Shown: piece after piece, positions 1 through 6,537 of the stretch | Layout of the letters: every line of letters starts with the position of its first letter | Numbering within the stretch: position 1 is the stretch's first letter | Source of the DNA: Cycloclasticus sp. | GTDB taxonomy: Bacteria > Pseudomonadota > Gammaproteobacteria > Methylococcales > Cycloclasticaceae | Length of the DNA: 7,902 nt | Reading direction: 5' to 3' | Assembly (NCBI GenBank): GCA_012960055.1 | Contig: DUCA01000022.1 | Location: 1-7,902 of the forward strand | Notes under the pieces: model-generated | The model's input: the letters and a program-made list of their open reading frames with translations, nothing else | What the model was told of the DNA's origin: nothing | Database searches by the model: none | Position numbers and translations under genes: made by a program

Positions 1-92
1 GCCAACGCATCTAACAACAAAAACCCGGCGTTATGCCGGGTTTTTTTATATTCGTCGCCAGGATTACCCAAGCCGACAATTAAAGAAATCAT
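1..92 (-). CDS. pth: Peptidyl-tRNA hydrolase, N-terminal part (cut by window edge)
   Basis: Peptidyl-tRNA hydrolase cleaves the ester bond of peptidyl-tRNAs that drop off the ribosome and so recycles tRNA in the cytoplasm. Only about 30 codons are in the window, read leftward from the ATG at 92–90. They translate to ISLIVGLGNPG (residues 2–12) followed by EYKKTRHNAGF (14–24). This is the family's characteristic N-terminus, with Asn10 and catalytic His20 in the same positions as in E. coli Pth. The start lies three bases after the rplY stop, so the two are almost certainly co-transcribed, and rplY–pth is a standard pairing. Codons 16–24 also form a strong terminator-shaped hairpin, described separately. 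The gene was recognised by hand translation; identity is very secure although most of the protein is missing. Confidence 0.95.
   Translation of the reverse strand, partial: MISLIVGLGNPGDEYKKTRHNAGFLLLDAL
19..47. terminator. Terminator-shaped hairpin inside pth codons
   Basis: Bases 19–29 and 35–45 are a perfect 11-bp inverted repeat (core AACCCGGC / GCCGGGTT) around a 5-base loop. Seven T follow on the plus strand (41–47); five T then GTTGTT follow on the minus strand. The shape is that of a bidirectional intrinsic terminator. It nevertheless lies wholly inside pth and encodes the conserved TRHNAG segment, so it may be a coding coincidence. If active on the sense strand it would stop or attenuate transcription after rplY and before most of pth. 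If active on the plus strand it would block antisense RNA entering rplY. The structure is certain; the function is inference. Confidence 0.35.
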
Positions 93-95
93 AAG

Positions 96-728
96 CTATT
101 CGCCAGATTCCTCTTCCTCGCCTTCAGACTCATCACTATCCGCTTGAGCCGCTCTATTGGCCTGAACAGCTGCAACTTGTAGGTCATTATTTTCACCTTG
201 CGTTAACGCAACAAGGATCATACCTTTTGGTAATTTAATGTCTGACAAATGCAAACTTTCACCAATCTCTAGCGCTGATACATCAACTGTTACAAACTCA
301 GGTAAATCTTTTGGCAAACATTCGACTTCAACATCAACCAAATCATGCGTTACCACGCCACCTTGATTGACGCCCGGCGAGTCGTCTTCACCAATAAAGT
401 GAATAGGCACGTGGACTTTCAATTTTTCTTTCAGGTTGACGCGTAAAAAATCCGCATGCATTAAAATAGGTTTTGCCGGATGACGCTGCAAGGCTTTAAT
501 GATAACGTTTTCTTTCTTTCCTTCTATGTCGATAGAAAGAATGTGTGAGAAAAACGCTTCGTTTGCAGTACTATTAAGCAACTGATTATGTGTCAACGTT
601 ATTGACACAGGGTCTATGCCTGCACCGTAAATAACAGCCGGAACCATATCTTGTTTGCGTAAACGACGTGTTGCGCCTTTACCTAAATCTTGACGAATCG
701 TCGCCGCTAATTCAAAACTGGTACTCAT
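96..728 (-). CDS. rplY: 50S ribosomal protein L25, long TL5/Ctc type
   Basis: L25 binds 5S rRNA in the central protuberance of the 50S subunit. At 210 aa this is the long Ctc/TL5 form rather than the ~94-aa E. coli form. The N-terminal L25 β-barrel spans about residues 5–93 and begins with the family's GKGATRRLR (16–24) and VPAVIYG (29–35). The second TL5-type β domain spans about 100–185 (VHVPIHFIGED, then VEVECLPKDLPEFVTVDVS). The C-terminus is strongly acidic: nine of the last fifteen residues are Asp or Glu. The ATG at 728 has GGAG seven bases upstream. It follows prs by 56 bases with no obvious terminator between them and precedes pth by three bases, giving a prs–rplY–pth transcript. Ctc proteins are named for general stress induction in Bacillus; nothing here shows such regulation. 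Confidence 0.96.
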   Translation of the reverse strand: MSTSFELAATIRQDLGKGATRRLRKQDMVPAVIYGAGIDPVSITLTHNQLLNSTANEAFFSHILSIDIEGKKENVIIKALQRHPAKPILMHADFLRVNLKEKLKVHVPIHFIGEDDSPGVNQGGVVTHDLVDVEVECLPKDLPEFVTVDVSALEIGESLHLSDIKLPKGMILVALTQGENNDLQVAAVQANRAAQADSDESEGEEEESGE

Positions 729-784
729 CTAACTTCTCCAAAATAAAAATTAATTGCACTAAATCGGTTATTTTGCCACATTTT

Positions 785-1738
785 TCAATCGACGTATAGA
801 GAACTAACGGAATCACCCGTCACCATCCTTCGAATTGTTTCCGCCAACATCTCTGCAACGCTAATTTGACGAATCTTACTGCAATTCATCGCGTCATCTC
901 TAAGGGGTATTGTATCGGTCACTACCAATTCATCTAGTACCGAATTAGATATGTTTTCTATCGCTTTTCCCGATAACACAGGATGCGTACAGTACGCCTT
1001 TACACTGATAGCCCCGCTATTTTTCAAGGCTTTAGCAGCCAAACATAAGGTGCCCGCCGTATCCACTAAATCATCGACAATGACGCACTCTCTGCCACTG
1101 ACATCACCAATAATATTCATTACTTCCGATTGATTGGCTTTAGGGCGACGTTTATCGATAATCGCTAAATCGGCATCATCTAAACGTTTCGCTATCGCTC
1201 TAGCGCGCACAACACCGCCCACATCAGGTGAAACTATCATCAGATTTTTCGTCTTTCTTCGCCAAATATCACTTAACAACAACGGCGATGCATATACATT
1301 ATCAACTGGTATATCAAAAAAACCTTGTATTTGATCCGCGTGCAAATCAATTGTAAGGACATGATGAGCGCCCGCATTAGTAATCATTTTTGCAACTAAC
1401 TGCGATGTAATAGGCACACGCGCTGACCGAGGCCTTCTGTCTTGTCTCGCGTAACCATAATAGGGGATAACTGCGGTAATTCGACTAGCGCACGCTCTTT
1501 TCAACGCATCAATCATCACCAACAATTCCATCACATGATTATTAGTTGGCGCACAAGTTGGCTGTATAACAAAAACATCTTTGCCGCGAACATTCTCGCC
1601 AATTTCAACCATGATTTCGCCATCACTGAACATGTCGACGTTAGCTCTTCCCAGCGTAATATTCAAATGACGCGCAATATCTTTTGCCAAGGCTCTATTT
1701 GCATTGCCAGTAAACACCATGATGCTACTATCTAGCAC
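785..1738 (-). CDS. prs: Ribose-phosphate pyrophosphokinase (PRPP synthetase)
   Basis: Makes 5-phosphoribosyl-1-diphosphate from ribose-5-phosphate and ATP, feeding purine, pyrimidine, NAD, histidine and tryptophan synthesis in the cytoplasm. At 317 aa it matches the ~315-aa class I bacterial enzymes end to end. Visible motifs are FSDGE (37–41), the ATP-binding stretch YGYARQDRR (94–102), DLHADQIQGFF with the metal/catalytic His133 (131–141), the catalytic-loop KRRP (197–200), and the PRPP-binding loop VIVDDLVDTAGTL (219–231). I choose the GTG at 1738 because GGGAG lies six bases upstream and the resulting N-terminus is only about two residues longer than E. coli Prs. The next in-frame start is ATG codon 7, which lacks a comparable site. 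Transcription probably comes from the promoter ahead of tRNA-Gln, whose 3' end is 40 bases upstream, and continues into rplY and pth. Confidence 0.97.
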   Translation of the reverse strand: MLDSSIMVFTGNANRALAKDIARHLNITLGRANVDMFSDGEIMVEIGENVRGKDVFVIQPTCAPTNNHVMELLVMIDALKRACASRITAVIPYYGYARQDRRPRSARVPITSQLVAKMITNAGAHHVLTIDLHADQIQGFFDIPVDNVYASPLLLSDIWRRKTKNLMIVSPDVGGVVRARAIAKRLDDADLAIIDKRRPKANQSEVMNIIGDVSGRECVIVDDLVDTAGTLCLAAKALKNSGAISVKAYCTHPVLSGKAIENISNSVLDELVVTDTIPLRDDAMNCSKIRQISVAEMLAETIRRMVTGDSVSSLYVD

Positions 1739-1749
1739 ATTAAACTCCC
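1732..1749 (-). promoter_or_regulatory. prs ribosome binding site with overlapping minimal ORF
   Basis: On the minus strand GGGAG (1749–1745) is followed by TTTA and then ATGTGCTAG. The prs start GTG is at 1738–1736. An out-of-frame ATG at 1740–1738 shares its last base with that GTG and reads ATG-TGC-TAG, a three-codon frame including the stop. The Shine-Dalgarno site is four bases from the ATG and six from the GTG, so both could use it. The ribosome binding site is well supported and fixes the prs start; use of the tiny frame is not shown. Confidence 0.7.
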
Positions 1750-1771
1750 AGTAAAGATAACTATGATTTGC

Positions 1772-1861
1772 ATAAAGATGGCTGGGGCGCCAGGACTCGA
1801 ACCTGGGATGCGGAGATCAAAACCCCGTGCCTTAACCACTTGGCCACGCCCCAATCTTTAT
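1772..1861. repeat. 8-bp inverted repeat flanking the tRNA-Gln gene
   Basis: ATAAAGAT at 1772–1779 and ATCTTTAT at 1854–1861 are exact reverse complements that bracket the tRNA. In the minus-strand precursor, the 5' leader AUAAAGAU abuts U1 and can pair with the 3' sequence AUCUUUAU, which starts at the terminal A of CCA. This would extend the acceptor stem across the RNase P site, leaving only the GCC of the 3' end unpaired as a bulge. The repeat is certain; a role in processing is inference. Confidence 0.6.
1779..1853 (-). tRNA. tRNA-Gln (anticodon UUG)
   Basis: A 75-base tRNA with encoded CCA, reading from 1853 leftward. The acceptor stem is TGGGGCG paired with CGCCCCA, followed by discriminator G and CCA. 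The U1–A72 first pair is typical of bacterial tRNA-Gln. The D arm contains GTGGTTAAGGC. The anticodon stem CGGGG/CTCCG (with one G·U pair) encloses the loop TTTTGAT, giving anticodon TTG (plus-strand bases 1818–1820), which reads CAA and wobbles to CAG. The T arm has GGTTCGAGTCC. It sits between ispE and prs, as in Pseudomonas. With a good -10 box just upstream and prs 40 bases downstream, it is probably the first element of a tRNA–prs–rplY–pth transcript and is released by processing. Confidence 0.98.
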
Positions 1862-1869
1862 TTTGAAGG

Positions 1870-1875
1870 ATTATA
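1870..1875 (-). promoter_or_regulatory. -10 box of a tRNA-Gln/prs promoter
   Basis: A perfect TATAAT reads on the minus strand at 1875–1870, placing the start near 1863 and a leader of about ten bases before the tRNA 5' end at 1853. No good TTGACA lies at 16–18 bases; the 17-base position reads AGTTCT. The -10 call rests on the exact hexamer and its fitting distance to the tRNA. It would let tRNA-Gln, prs, rplY and pth be transcribed independently of ispE. Confidence 0.55.
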
Positions 1876-1906
1876 CCTACTTTGACGGATTTAGAACTGA
1901 GTTAAA

Positions 1907-1924
1907 TGGAGTTTTTTTACTCCA
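1907..1924 (-). terminator. Weak hairpin at the ispE stop codon
   Basis: TGGAGT and ACTCCA form a 6-bp stem with a six-base A-rich loop that includes part of the ispE stop codon. It is followed on the minus strand only by TTTAACT. The stem is short and the T run poor, so at best it is a leaky terminator separating ispE from the tRNA-Gln promoter. Confidence 0.25.
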
Positions 1925-2825
1925 ATTCAACAAAAGTCACGTCCTTTCGGCATAAAAACTGCTTAAGTGACATTTGTAGCGGTGATTTATTCACACCCTT
2001 TACCGCCCATTTAGCCCAGCTATCCGGCAATTGTTCCGACAAGGTCACCGCCTCTTGCCGTGTGCCGCACTTAGCAAACATACTCGAGCCCGTTCCCGTC
2101 ATATAAACCTTACTGAATTCTGCAAATTGCCGGTATATACCATCCAATTCTCGATTCATTTCTCTTACGACCGGCAAACAAACATTTTCTTGCTGCCCAC
2201 CTAGAAAGTCGCGTATTGTGATGGCTGAATTGTCTCGTGTCAAACTGTTATGCGAAAAAACCTCCCTTGTTGAACAATGATGCTCTGAATTAACAACCAC
2301 AAACCAATTCTCAGGCAAGGCCATCGGCGTAATTTCATCGCCTATACCCTCAGCCCACGCCGACTCGCCCAGCACAAAAATGGGTACATCCGCACCCAGC
2401 GTTACACCCAATTCAGCTAACTGCTGTAGCGAATAACCCAGCCCCCATAGTGCATTCAAGACTACCAGTGTGGTGGCTGCATCAGAACTCCCGCCACCTA
2501 AGCCCGCACCCATTGGCAATATTTTTTTAAGCACGATGTCCACACCCAAATCACAGGCACTGTACTGCTGCAGTAACTTTGCCGCGCGCATGACTATATT
2601 ATTTTCATTTGCAAGCGCTACCGAGCTGCAATTCAGTTCAACCTTCCCTGTCTTAGTCGGCGTAAAATTCAGCCAATCTGATATCGCAATTAACTGAAAA
2701 ACCGTTTGCAGCTCGTGATAACCATCCGCCCGTTGACCGGTGACATTGAGCATCAAGTTAAGCTTTGCTGGGGCGGGCCACCAATGCTCCGCCCACTCTT
2801 TTTCATCTTGCACTAAGTCAACCAC
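1917..2825 (-). CDS. ispE: 4-(cytidine 5'-diphospho)-2-C-methyl-D-erythritol kinase
   Basis: GHMP-family kinase that phosphorylates CDP-methylerythritol at the 2-hydroxyl, in the MEP route to isopentenyl diphosphate. The N-terminal WPAPAKLNLML (16–26) carries the active-site Lys21. RADGYHELQTVFQ (32–44) follows. The glycine-rich ATP loop PMGAGLGGGSSDAA spans 104–117. The catalytic Asp is Asp146 in LGADVPIF. The C-terminal GHMP motif YMTGTGSSMFA and VKGVNKSPL follow. At 302 aa it is about 20 residues longer than E. coli IspE, with roughly 11 extra N-terminal residues and a C-terminal extension. No ATG is available. GTG at 2825 overlaps lolB by 13 bases behind a weak GGTGG; an alternative GTG at 2813 overlaps the lolB stop by one base. 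Function is secure; the exact start is not. Confidence 0.95.
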   Translation of the reverse strand: MVDLVQDEKEWAEHWWPAPAKLNLMLNVTGQRADGYHELQTVFQLIAISDWLNFTPTKTGKVELNCSSVALANENNIVMRAAKLLQQYSACDLGVDIVLKKILPMGAGLGGGSSDAATTLVVLNALWGLGYSLQQLAELGVTLGADVPIFVLGESAWAEGIGDEITPMALPENWFVVVNSEHHCSTREVFSHNSLTRDNSAITIRDFLGGQQENVCLPVVREMNRELDGIYRQFAEFSKVYMTGTGSSMFAKCGTRQEAVTLSEQLPDSWAKWAVKGVNKSPLQMSLKQFLCRKDVTFVELE

Positions 2826-3397
2826 TCATCCACCACCAATTTAATTTTCAAGCCATTCTTTATCAACGTTACGCGCGTCGGCAATACAAGATCACTAAAC
2901 AAATCGAAACGCTCCAACTTCACATCCCAACCATCTTGTTTGAATACTAGGGCACCCCGTGAATTCATGGCCTTATCGTCAACAGCAATATCAGGATTAG
3001 GTACACCTCTAACCCAAAACGTTAGGTGCTGTAATGGCGGCGGATAACCCAATAGTGATTGGAGCTCAGCATTAGAGGTTTCACGCATATGTCCATCCGA
3101 ATTTGATAGCGAAAAAACCTGGTTAGAATAATTTAACTTTGCTACAACACCGCCCAGCGATGTGCTTAACGTTAAAGCGTCCACCAGGGTATTATGATGC
3201 CACTTTAACGATGTTAACCATGACTCTTTCGCACTTCGAACAGCCAAACGCCCTACTAAAGACCAGCTCTCAATCGCTAAGATTTTCTTAGTATTATCAG
3301 CTATCGACTCGGGACTACGCAGCTTTTTTATTGGCTCCATCGACGCGCATGCCAAAACTTGCGTCAGTATGAACGCATATAAGAAATACCGTTTCAC
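2813..3397 (-). CDS. lolB: Outer-membrane lipoprotein receptor LolB
   Basis: LolB takes lipoproteins from the periplasmic carrier LolA and inserts them in the outer membrane. The 194-aa product has a short lipoprotein signal peptide with lipobox VLAC and Cys17 as the lipidated residue. The +2 residue is Ala, not Asp, which fits outer-membrane retention. The mature part follows the LolB pattern: SWSLVGRLAV (44–53), SWLTSLKWHH (59–68), a LGYPPPLQHLTFWVRGVP stretch (116–133) matching the conserved 'P.P...L..W..G.P' segment, and a C-terminal IKLVVDEW strand. The GTG start at 3397 overlaps the TPR gene stop by four bases (GTGA) and has little Shine-Dalgarno of its own, so translation is probably coupled. 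lolB next to ispE is a conserved gammaproteobacterial arrangement, which supports the call despite low conservation of LolB. Confidence 0.92.
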   Translation of the reverse strand: MKRYFLYAFILTQVLACASMEPIKKLRSPESIADNTKKILAIESWSLVGRLAVRSAKESWLTSLKWHHNTLVDALTLSTSLGGVVAKLNYSNQVFSLSNSDGHMRETSNAELQSLLGYPPPLQHLTFWVRGVPNPDIAVDDKAMNSRGALVFKQDGWDVKLERFDLFSDLVLPTRVTLIKNGLKIKLVVDEWLT

Positions 3398-5124
3398 TTT
3401 AATCGCTTTACAACCTCAATTAAGTAACGGTTGCCCGCATCTCTTTTCAACGCCTCTTGCCATATAACCATAGCCTCCATTTGCCGACCCAGCATCCACA
3501 ACGCTTCTCCAAGGTGCGCGGCAACTTCACCTTCTGGTGTTTTTTTATACGCTCTTTCTAATAAAACCAACGCTTGTTCATATTGACCTTCACGATAATT
3601 GAGCCACCCCATACTGTCCAAAATCGCCGCATCATCAGGGCGTAGCGAAAGCGCTTTTGCTAGGTACTTACGCGCCTCTTTAAAACGAAACGTTTTACTC
3701 GCAAGCGTGTAACCCAAGGCATTCAATGCACTTGCGTTGCTTGGCGTCTTATCTAGCACGTACAACAAGTCTTTTTCGGCCTCCACCAACTGATCAATTT
3801 CAGTCGCCGCTATAGAACGCGCGAACCTCAATGCTAGGTCGGACGGGTTTTCATTCACCGCCTCAGTTAACAGTAGGTAAAGAACATCGTACTGGCGAGC
3901 ACCCATCAATAACTCCGCTTCTAACAGATAAAAGCGCGATGTCGCTTCAGGAAATTCATTGCGCAGCCTCTGCGTCACGCTTCTCGCGCCCCGCACGTCA
4001 CCAGACCGAGCTTTAATGATAGCTATTGCTGCCTGCGCATCAACGTAGTTTTCGCTTCTCTCCACCTTACCAAACCAGCCTAAAGCTTCTTCATCTTGCT
4101 TTTGATGATCTGCTATTCGCCCTAGGTAAAAGGCCACTTTAGAGCGGAACGCATTGTCTTCGTACAAGGCTTTAAACGTCGCTTTTGCATTCTCCGCATC
4201 ATCCAACTTCAAATAAACAAGGCCTAGCGAGAATCGAGCCTCGGGGTAATTTTTTTCGTGCTTAAGCAACGTTAACAATTGCTCCTTTGCTGCAAGGTAT
4301 TGTTTGTTTTTAGCCAACAGTTGCGCATAAACCATCAGCAATTGTCTGGCCTTCAACTTTTCGCTCGCTTCTTTTAAAACCAATAAAGCAGCCTGTCTAT
4401 CACCTTTTCTTTCTAGCACTTGAGCCAATTGAACATAGCCCGTTTGCCAGTTCGCATCTAGCTCAACCGCCTTATTCGCGTCTTTTTGAGCTTGATTAAA
4501 CAGCGAGAAGTTCGACATGATCTGTGAGCGTGCGACGAAAACACCGGCTTCTTTTACATTTTCGCCCACTAAAACCGTCATAACGCTGATTGCCGTATTT
4601 TTATTAGCATGGCGAGAAACAACATCTCCAATTGCTAGCAGAGCATTACGCTTTGGTATCTCATTCTTTTCAAGCAGCAGCCTAATTTGACTCAAGCTTT
4701 TTTCGACATCGCCTGCCCGCAGATACACCGTTAACGCTAATCGTTTAGCCTGAACAGACGCGTTTTTATCTTCCACCAAAATATCGACGGCTAATTTTGC
4801 AGCCGCAACATCTTTGTTATACAGCGCGATTTGAGCTGCACGGAGCGCTATCCCAGGATCTTGTGAGCGTTTCGCAGCACTAAGGTAAAAAGCAGACGCC
4901 ATACTCACATCCCCCCTCTGACCCGCAATTTCCCCACCTAATAGACTATATAACAATTCAGAACTTAGGTTGCTGGGCTCTACAAGCACCTCATCACTCA
5001 TCGGTTCGTCTTTTTGAACAGACCCAGCTACTAACGACTGCGTGACCGCTTTATCCGTTTTCACCTGCGCACAGGCAACCAACGATATTGCCATAACAGC
5101 TAGCCACAAAATTCTTAACAACAT
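3394..5124 (-). CDS. lbcA: TPR outer-membrane lipoprotein, LbcA-like
   Basis: A 576-aa lipoprotein: a hydrophobic signal ending in lipobox LVAC (Cys18 from this start, Ala at +2, predicting outer-membrane anchoring). A low-complexity linker runs to about residue 50, then an almost entirely helical repeat array to the end. The clearest tetratricopeptide repeats cover about 295–328, 464–498 and 499–532, with PSNASALNALGYTLA and DAAILDSMGWLNYREG as typical helix A segments; several degenerate repeats precede them. Position, size and architecture match P. aeruginosa PA4667 (LbcA), which lies between hemA and lolB. LbcA binds and activates the periplasmic protease CtpA for degradation of peptidoglycan cross-link hydrolases; that role is transferred here by synteny. 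The ATG at 5124 is preferred over the adjacent GTG at 5127 because GAGAG lies six bases upstream of it. It overlaps lolB by four bases. Confidence 0.8.
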   Translation of the reverse strand: MLLRILWLAVMAISLVACAQVKTDKAVTQSLVAGSVQKDEPMSDEVLVEPSNLSSELLYSLLGGEIAGQRGDVSMASAFYLSAAKRSQDPGIALRAAQIALYNKDVAAAKLAVDILVEDKNASVQAKRLALTVYLRAGDVEKSLSQIRLLLEKNEIPKRNALLAIGDVVSRHANKNTAISVMTVLVGENVKEAGVFVARSQIMSNFSLFNQAQKDANKAVELDANWQTGYVQLAQVLERKGDRQAALLVLKEASEKLKARQLLMVYAQLLAKNKQYLAAKEQLLTLLKHEKNYPEARFSLGLVYLKLDDAENAKATFKALYEDNAFRSKVAFYLGRIADHQKQDEEALGWFGKVERSENYVDAQAAIAIIKARSGDVRGARSVTQRLRNEFPEATSRFYLLEAELLMGARQYDVLYLLLTEAVNENPSDLALRFARSIAATEIDQLVEAEKDLLYVLDKTPSNASALNALGYTLASKTFRFKEARKYLAKALSLRPDDAAILDSMGWLNYREGQYEQALVLLERAYKKTPEGEVAAHLGEALWMLGRQMEAMVIWQEALKRDAGNRYLIEVVKRLK

Positions 5125-5189
5125 CACAATCTCTCTTAATCTTTTAATACAAAAAAAACGCTTTAATCATCACCCTAATACCCGTGATA

Positions 5190-5200
5190 TACACAGTGTA
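5190..5200. promoter_or_regulatory. Small palindrome in the lbcA/hemA divergent region
   Basis: TACACAGTGTA is a perfect dyad (TACAC/GTGTA around a central A) lying between the divergent lbcA-like and hemA starts. It is 43 bases upstream of the hemA -10 box and 65 bases from the lbcA-like start, so it could serve as an operator for either. It is too short to assign to a regulator, and an 11-base palindrome can arise by chance. The rest of 5128–5285 is AT-rich and shows no gene; a run of eight A at 5151–5158 lies close to the lbcA-like start. Confidence 0.25.
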
Positions 5201-5242
5201 ACTCTACAGATAAACAATAAAACAATCCTAGCTTTAAAAAGT

Positions 5243-5248
5243 TATAAT
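5243..5248 (+). promoter_or_regulatory. -10 box of the hemA promoter
   Basis: A perfect TATAAT lies 37 bases upstream of the hemA ATG. The 16–18-base upstream positions are A-rich and do not resemble TTGACA, so the promoter is weak or activator-dependent if used. The implied leader of about 30 bases contains a small TTACT/AGTAA inverted repeat (5256–5269) and no recognisable Shine-Dalgarno site. Confidence 0.45.
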
Positions 5249-5285
5249 AACCCAATTACTCAGAAGTAAACCAATTCATACGCGG

Positions 5286-6536
5286 ATGTTACTGACGCTC
5301 GGACTCAATCACAATACGGCACCTATCGAGATTCGCGAGAAGCTCGTATTTTCGCCTGAGCGCTTAACTCGTTCGCTTCAATCACTCAGTAACCTTTCGT
5401 CGATTGAAGAAGCGGCCATATTGTCCACGTGTAATCGAACTGAAATTTATTGTGATATCGCGGACCATCAAACGGATCAGCTTATCGCTTGGCTGGCCAC
5501 GCACCATCAGCTAGACGAAAACAGTATTCGAGCATATCTATATAATCACACTGACCATCAATCCATTAAGCACATGTCACGCGTTGCTTGCGGACTGGAC
5601 TCGATGGTGCTTGGCGAACCGCAAATTCTTGGGCAAATGAAAACGGCTTACCAACACGCCTCGGACGCTGGAACGCTGGGTAAATACCTAGGTCGTTTAT
5701 TTCAACATACCTTTCAGGTTGCAAAAAAAGTACGCACCGATACCGCCATTGGCTCCAGCCCCGTATCTGTTGCATTCGCCGGCGTTAAGCTCGCTCAGCA
5801 AATCTTCGGTGACCTTAAAAGCCAAACAGCCCTTTTAATTGGCGCTGGTGAGACCATTGAACTCTCCGCTCAGCACTTAAAAGAACAAGGTATTGGTCGA
5901 CTCATCGTAGCAAATAGAACGCTAGAGAAAGCGCATACCATTGCCGCACAAGGCAACGGTTACGCGATTGAAATAAAGGACATACCCGAGCATTTACCCG
6001 AAGCAGATATCATTATTTCTTCTACTGCCAGCCAACTACCTATTCTTGGAAAGGGTAGCGTTGAAACGGCCATTCTAAAACGCAAGCACAAACCGATATT
6101 TATGATGGATTTAGCGGTTCCTCATGATATTGAAAAAGAAGTCGGCACATTGAGCGACGTCTATCTATATTGTGTTGATGATCTTAAAAATATCGTCGAT
6201 GACGGCTTGCAGTCCCGTCGAGAAGCCGCTGAGCAAGCCGAAGATATTATCGACATACAAGTATCACATTTTCAAACCTGGATTCGCGCGCAAGACGCGT
6301 CTCAAACCATTCAACAATTACGACAACAGTCCAACCAAACGCGCGAAGAACTACTGCAAAAAGCACTCAGCTCGTTGAATAACGGCCTGCCTGCCGAGCA
6401 AGTACTGGCACGATTGGCGAACGATTTAACCAATAAAATTTTACACGCGCCCAGCAGCACTCTAAAGCAAGCCGCCTCTGAAGGTAATAATGACTTACTG
6501 TCCGCAGCCCAACAACTTTTCAACTTAAAGAAATAA
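5286..6536 (+). CDS. hemA: Glutamyl-tRNA reductase
   Basis: Reduces glutamyl-tRNA(Glu) with NADPH to glutamate-1-semialdehyde, the committed step of C5-pathway tetrapyrrole (heme, siroheme) synthesis. At 416 aa it is a normal full-length HemA. The catalytic domain begins LGLNHNTAP (5–13) and holds the nucleophile Cys49 in AILSTCNRTE (44–53). The conserved ACGLDSMVLGEPQILGQ is at 101–117. The NADPH Rossmann domain has ALLIGAGE (182–189) and VANRTLEKA (208–216), with MMDLAVPHDIE at 273–283. A helical dimerisation domain follows from about 310. The ATG at 5286 gives the usual N-terminus, but no Shine-Dalgarno is visible ahead of it. It opens the hemA–prfA–prmC operon, divergent from the lbcA-like gene. 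Confidence 0.97.
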   Translation: MLLTLGLNHNTAPIEIREKLVFSPERLTRSLQSLSNLSSIEEAAILSTCNRTEIYCDIADHQTDQLIAWLATHHQLDENSIRAYLYNHTDHQSIKHMSRVACGLDSMVLGEPQILGQMKTAYQHASDAGTLGKYLGRLFQHTFQVAKKVRTDTAIGSSPVSVAFAGVKLAQQIFGDLKSQTALLIGAGETIELSAQHLKEQGIGRLIVANRTLEKAHTIAAQGNGYAIEIKDIPEHLPEADIIISSTASQLPILGKGSVETAILKRKHKPIFMMDLAVPHDIEKEVGTLSDVYLYCVDDLKNIVDDGLQSRREAAEQAEDIIDIQVSHFQTWIRAQDASQTIQQLRQQSNQTREELLQKALSSLNNGLPAEQVLARLANDLTNKILHAPSSTLKQAASEGNNDLLSAAQQLFNLKK

Positions 6537-6537
6537 C

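Noticed and set aside
729..784. Separate promoter or terminator between prs and rplY
   Set aside because: The 56-base gap has no stem with a T tract, and the best promoter pairing (TTGAAA with GATTTA) has a poor -10, so read-through from prs is the simpler view.
1442..1735. 97-codon plus-strand frame inside prs, and similar plus-strand frames at 951–1334, 1906–2106, 2470–2697 and 3831–4016
   Set aside because: All are antisense shadows of well-supported genes, with no ribosome binding site or recognisable protein motif.
5151..5158. Run of eight A as a terminator T tract on the minus strand
   Set aside because: No stable stem precedes it on the minus strand, and it lies upstream of the lbcA-like start, where a terminator would make little sense.
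5180..5200. CRP-like site (TGTG and TCAC half-sites on the minus strand)
   Set aside because: The half-sites are separated by four bases, not the seven expected between TGTG and TCAC in a CRP site, so it does not fit the consensus.
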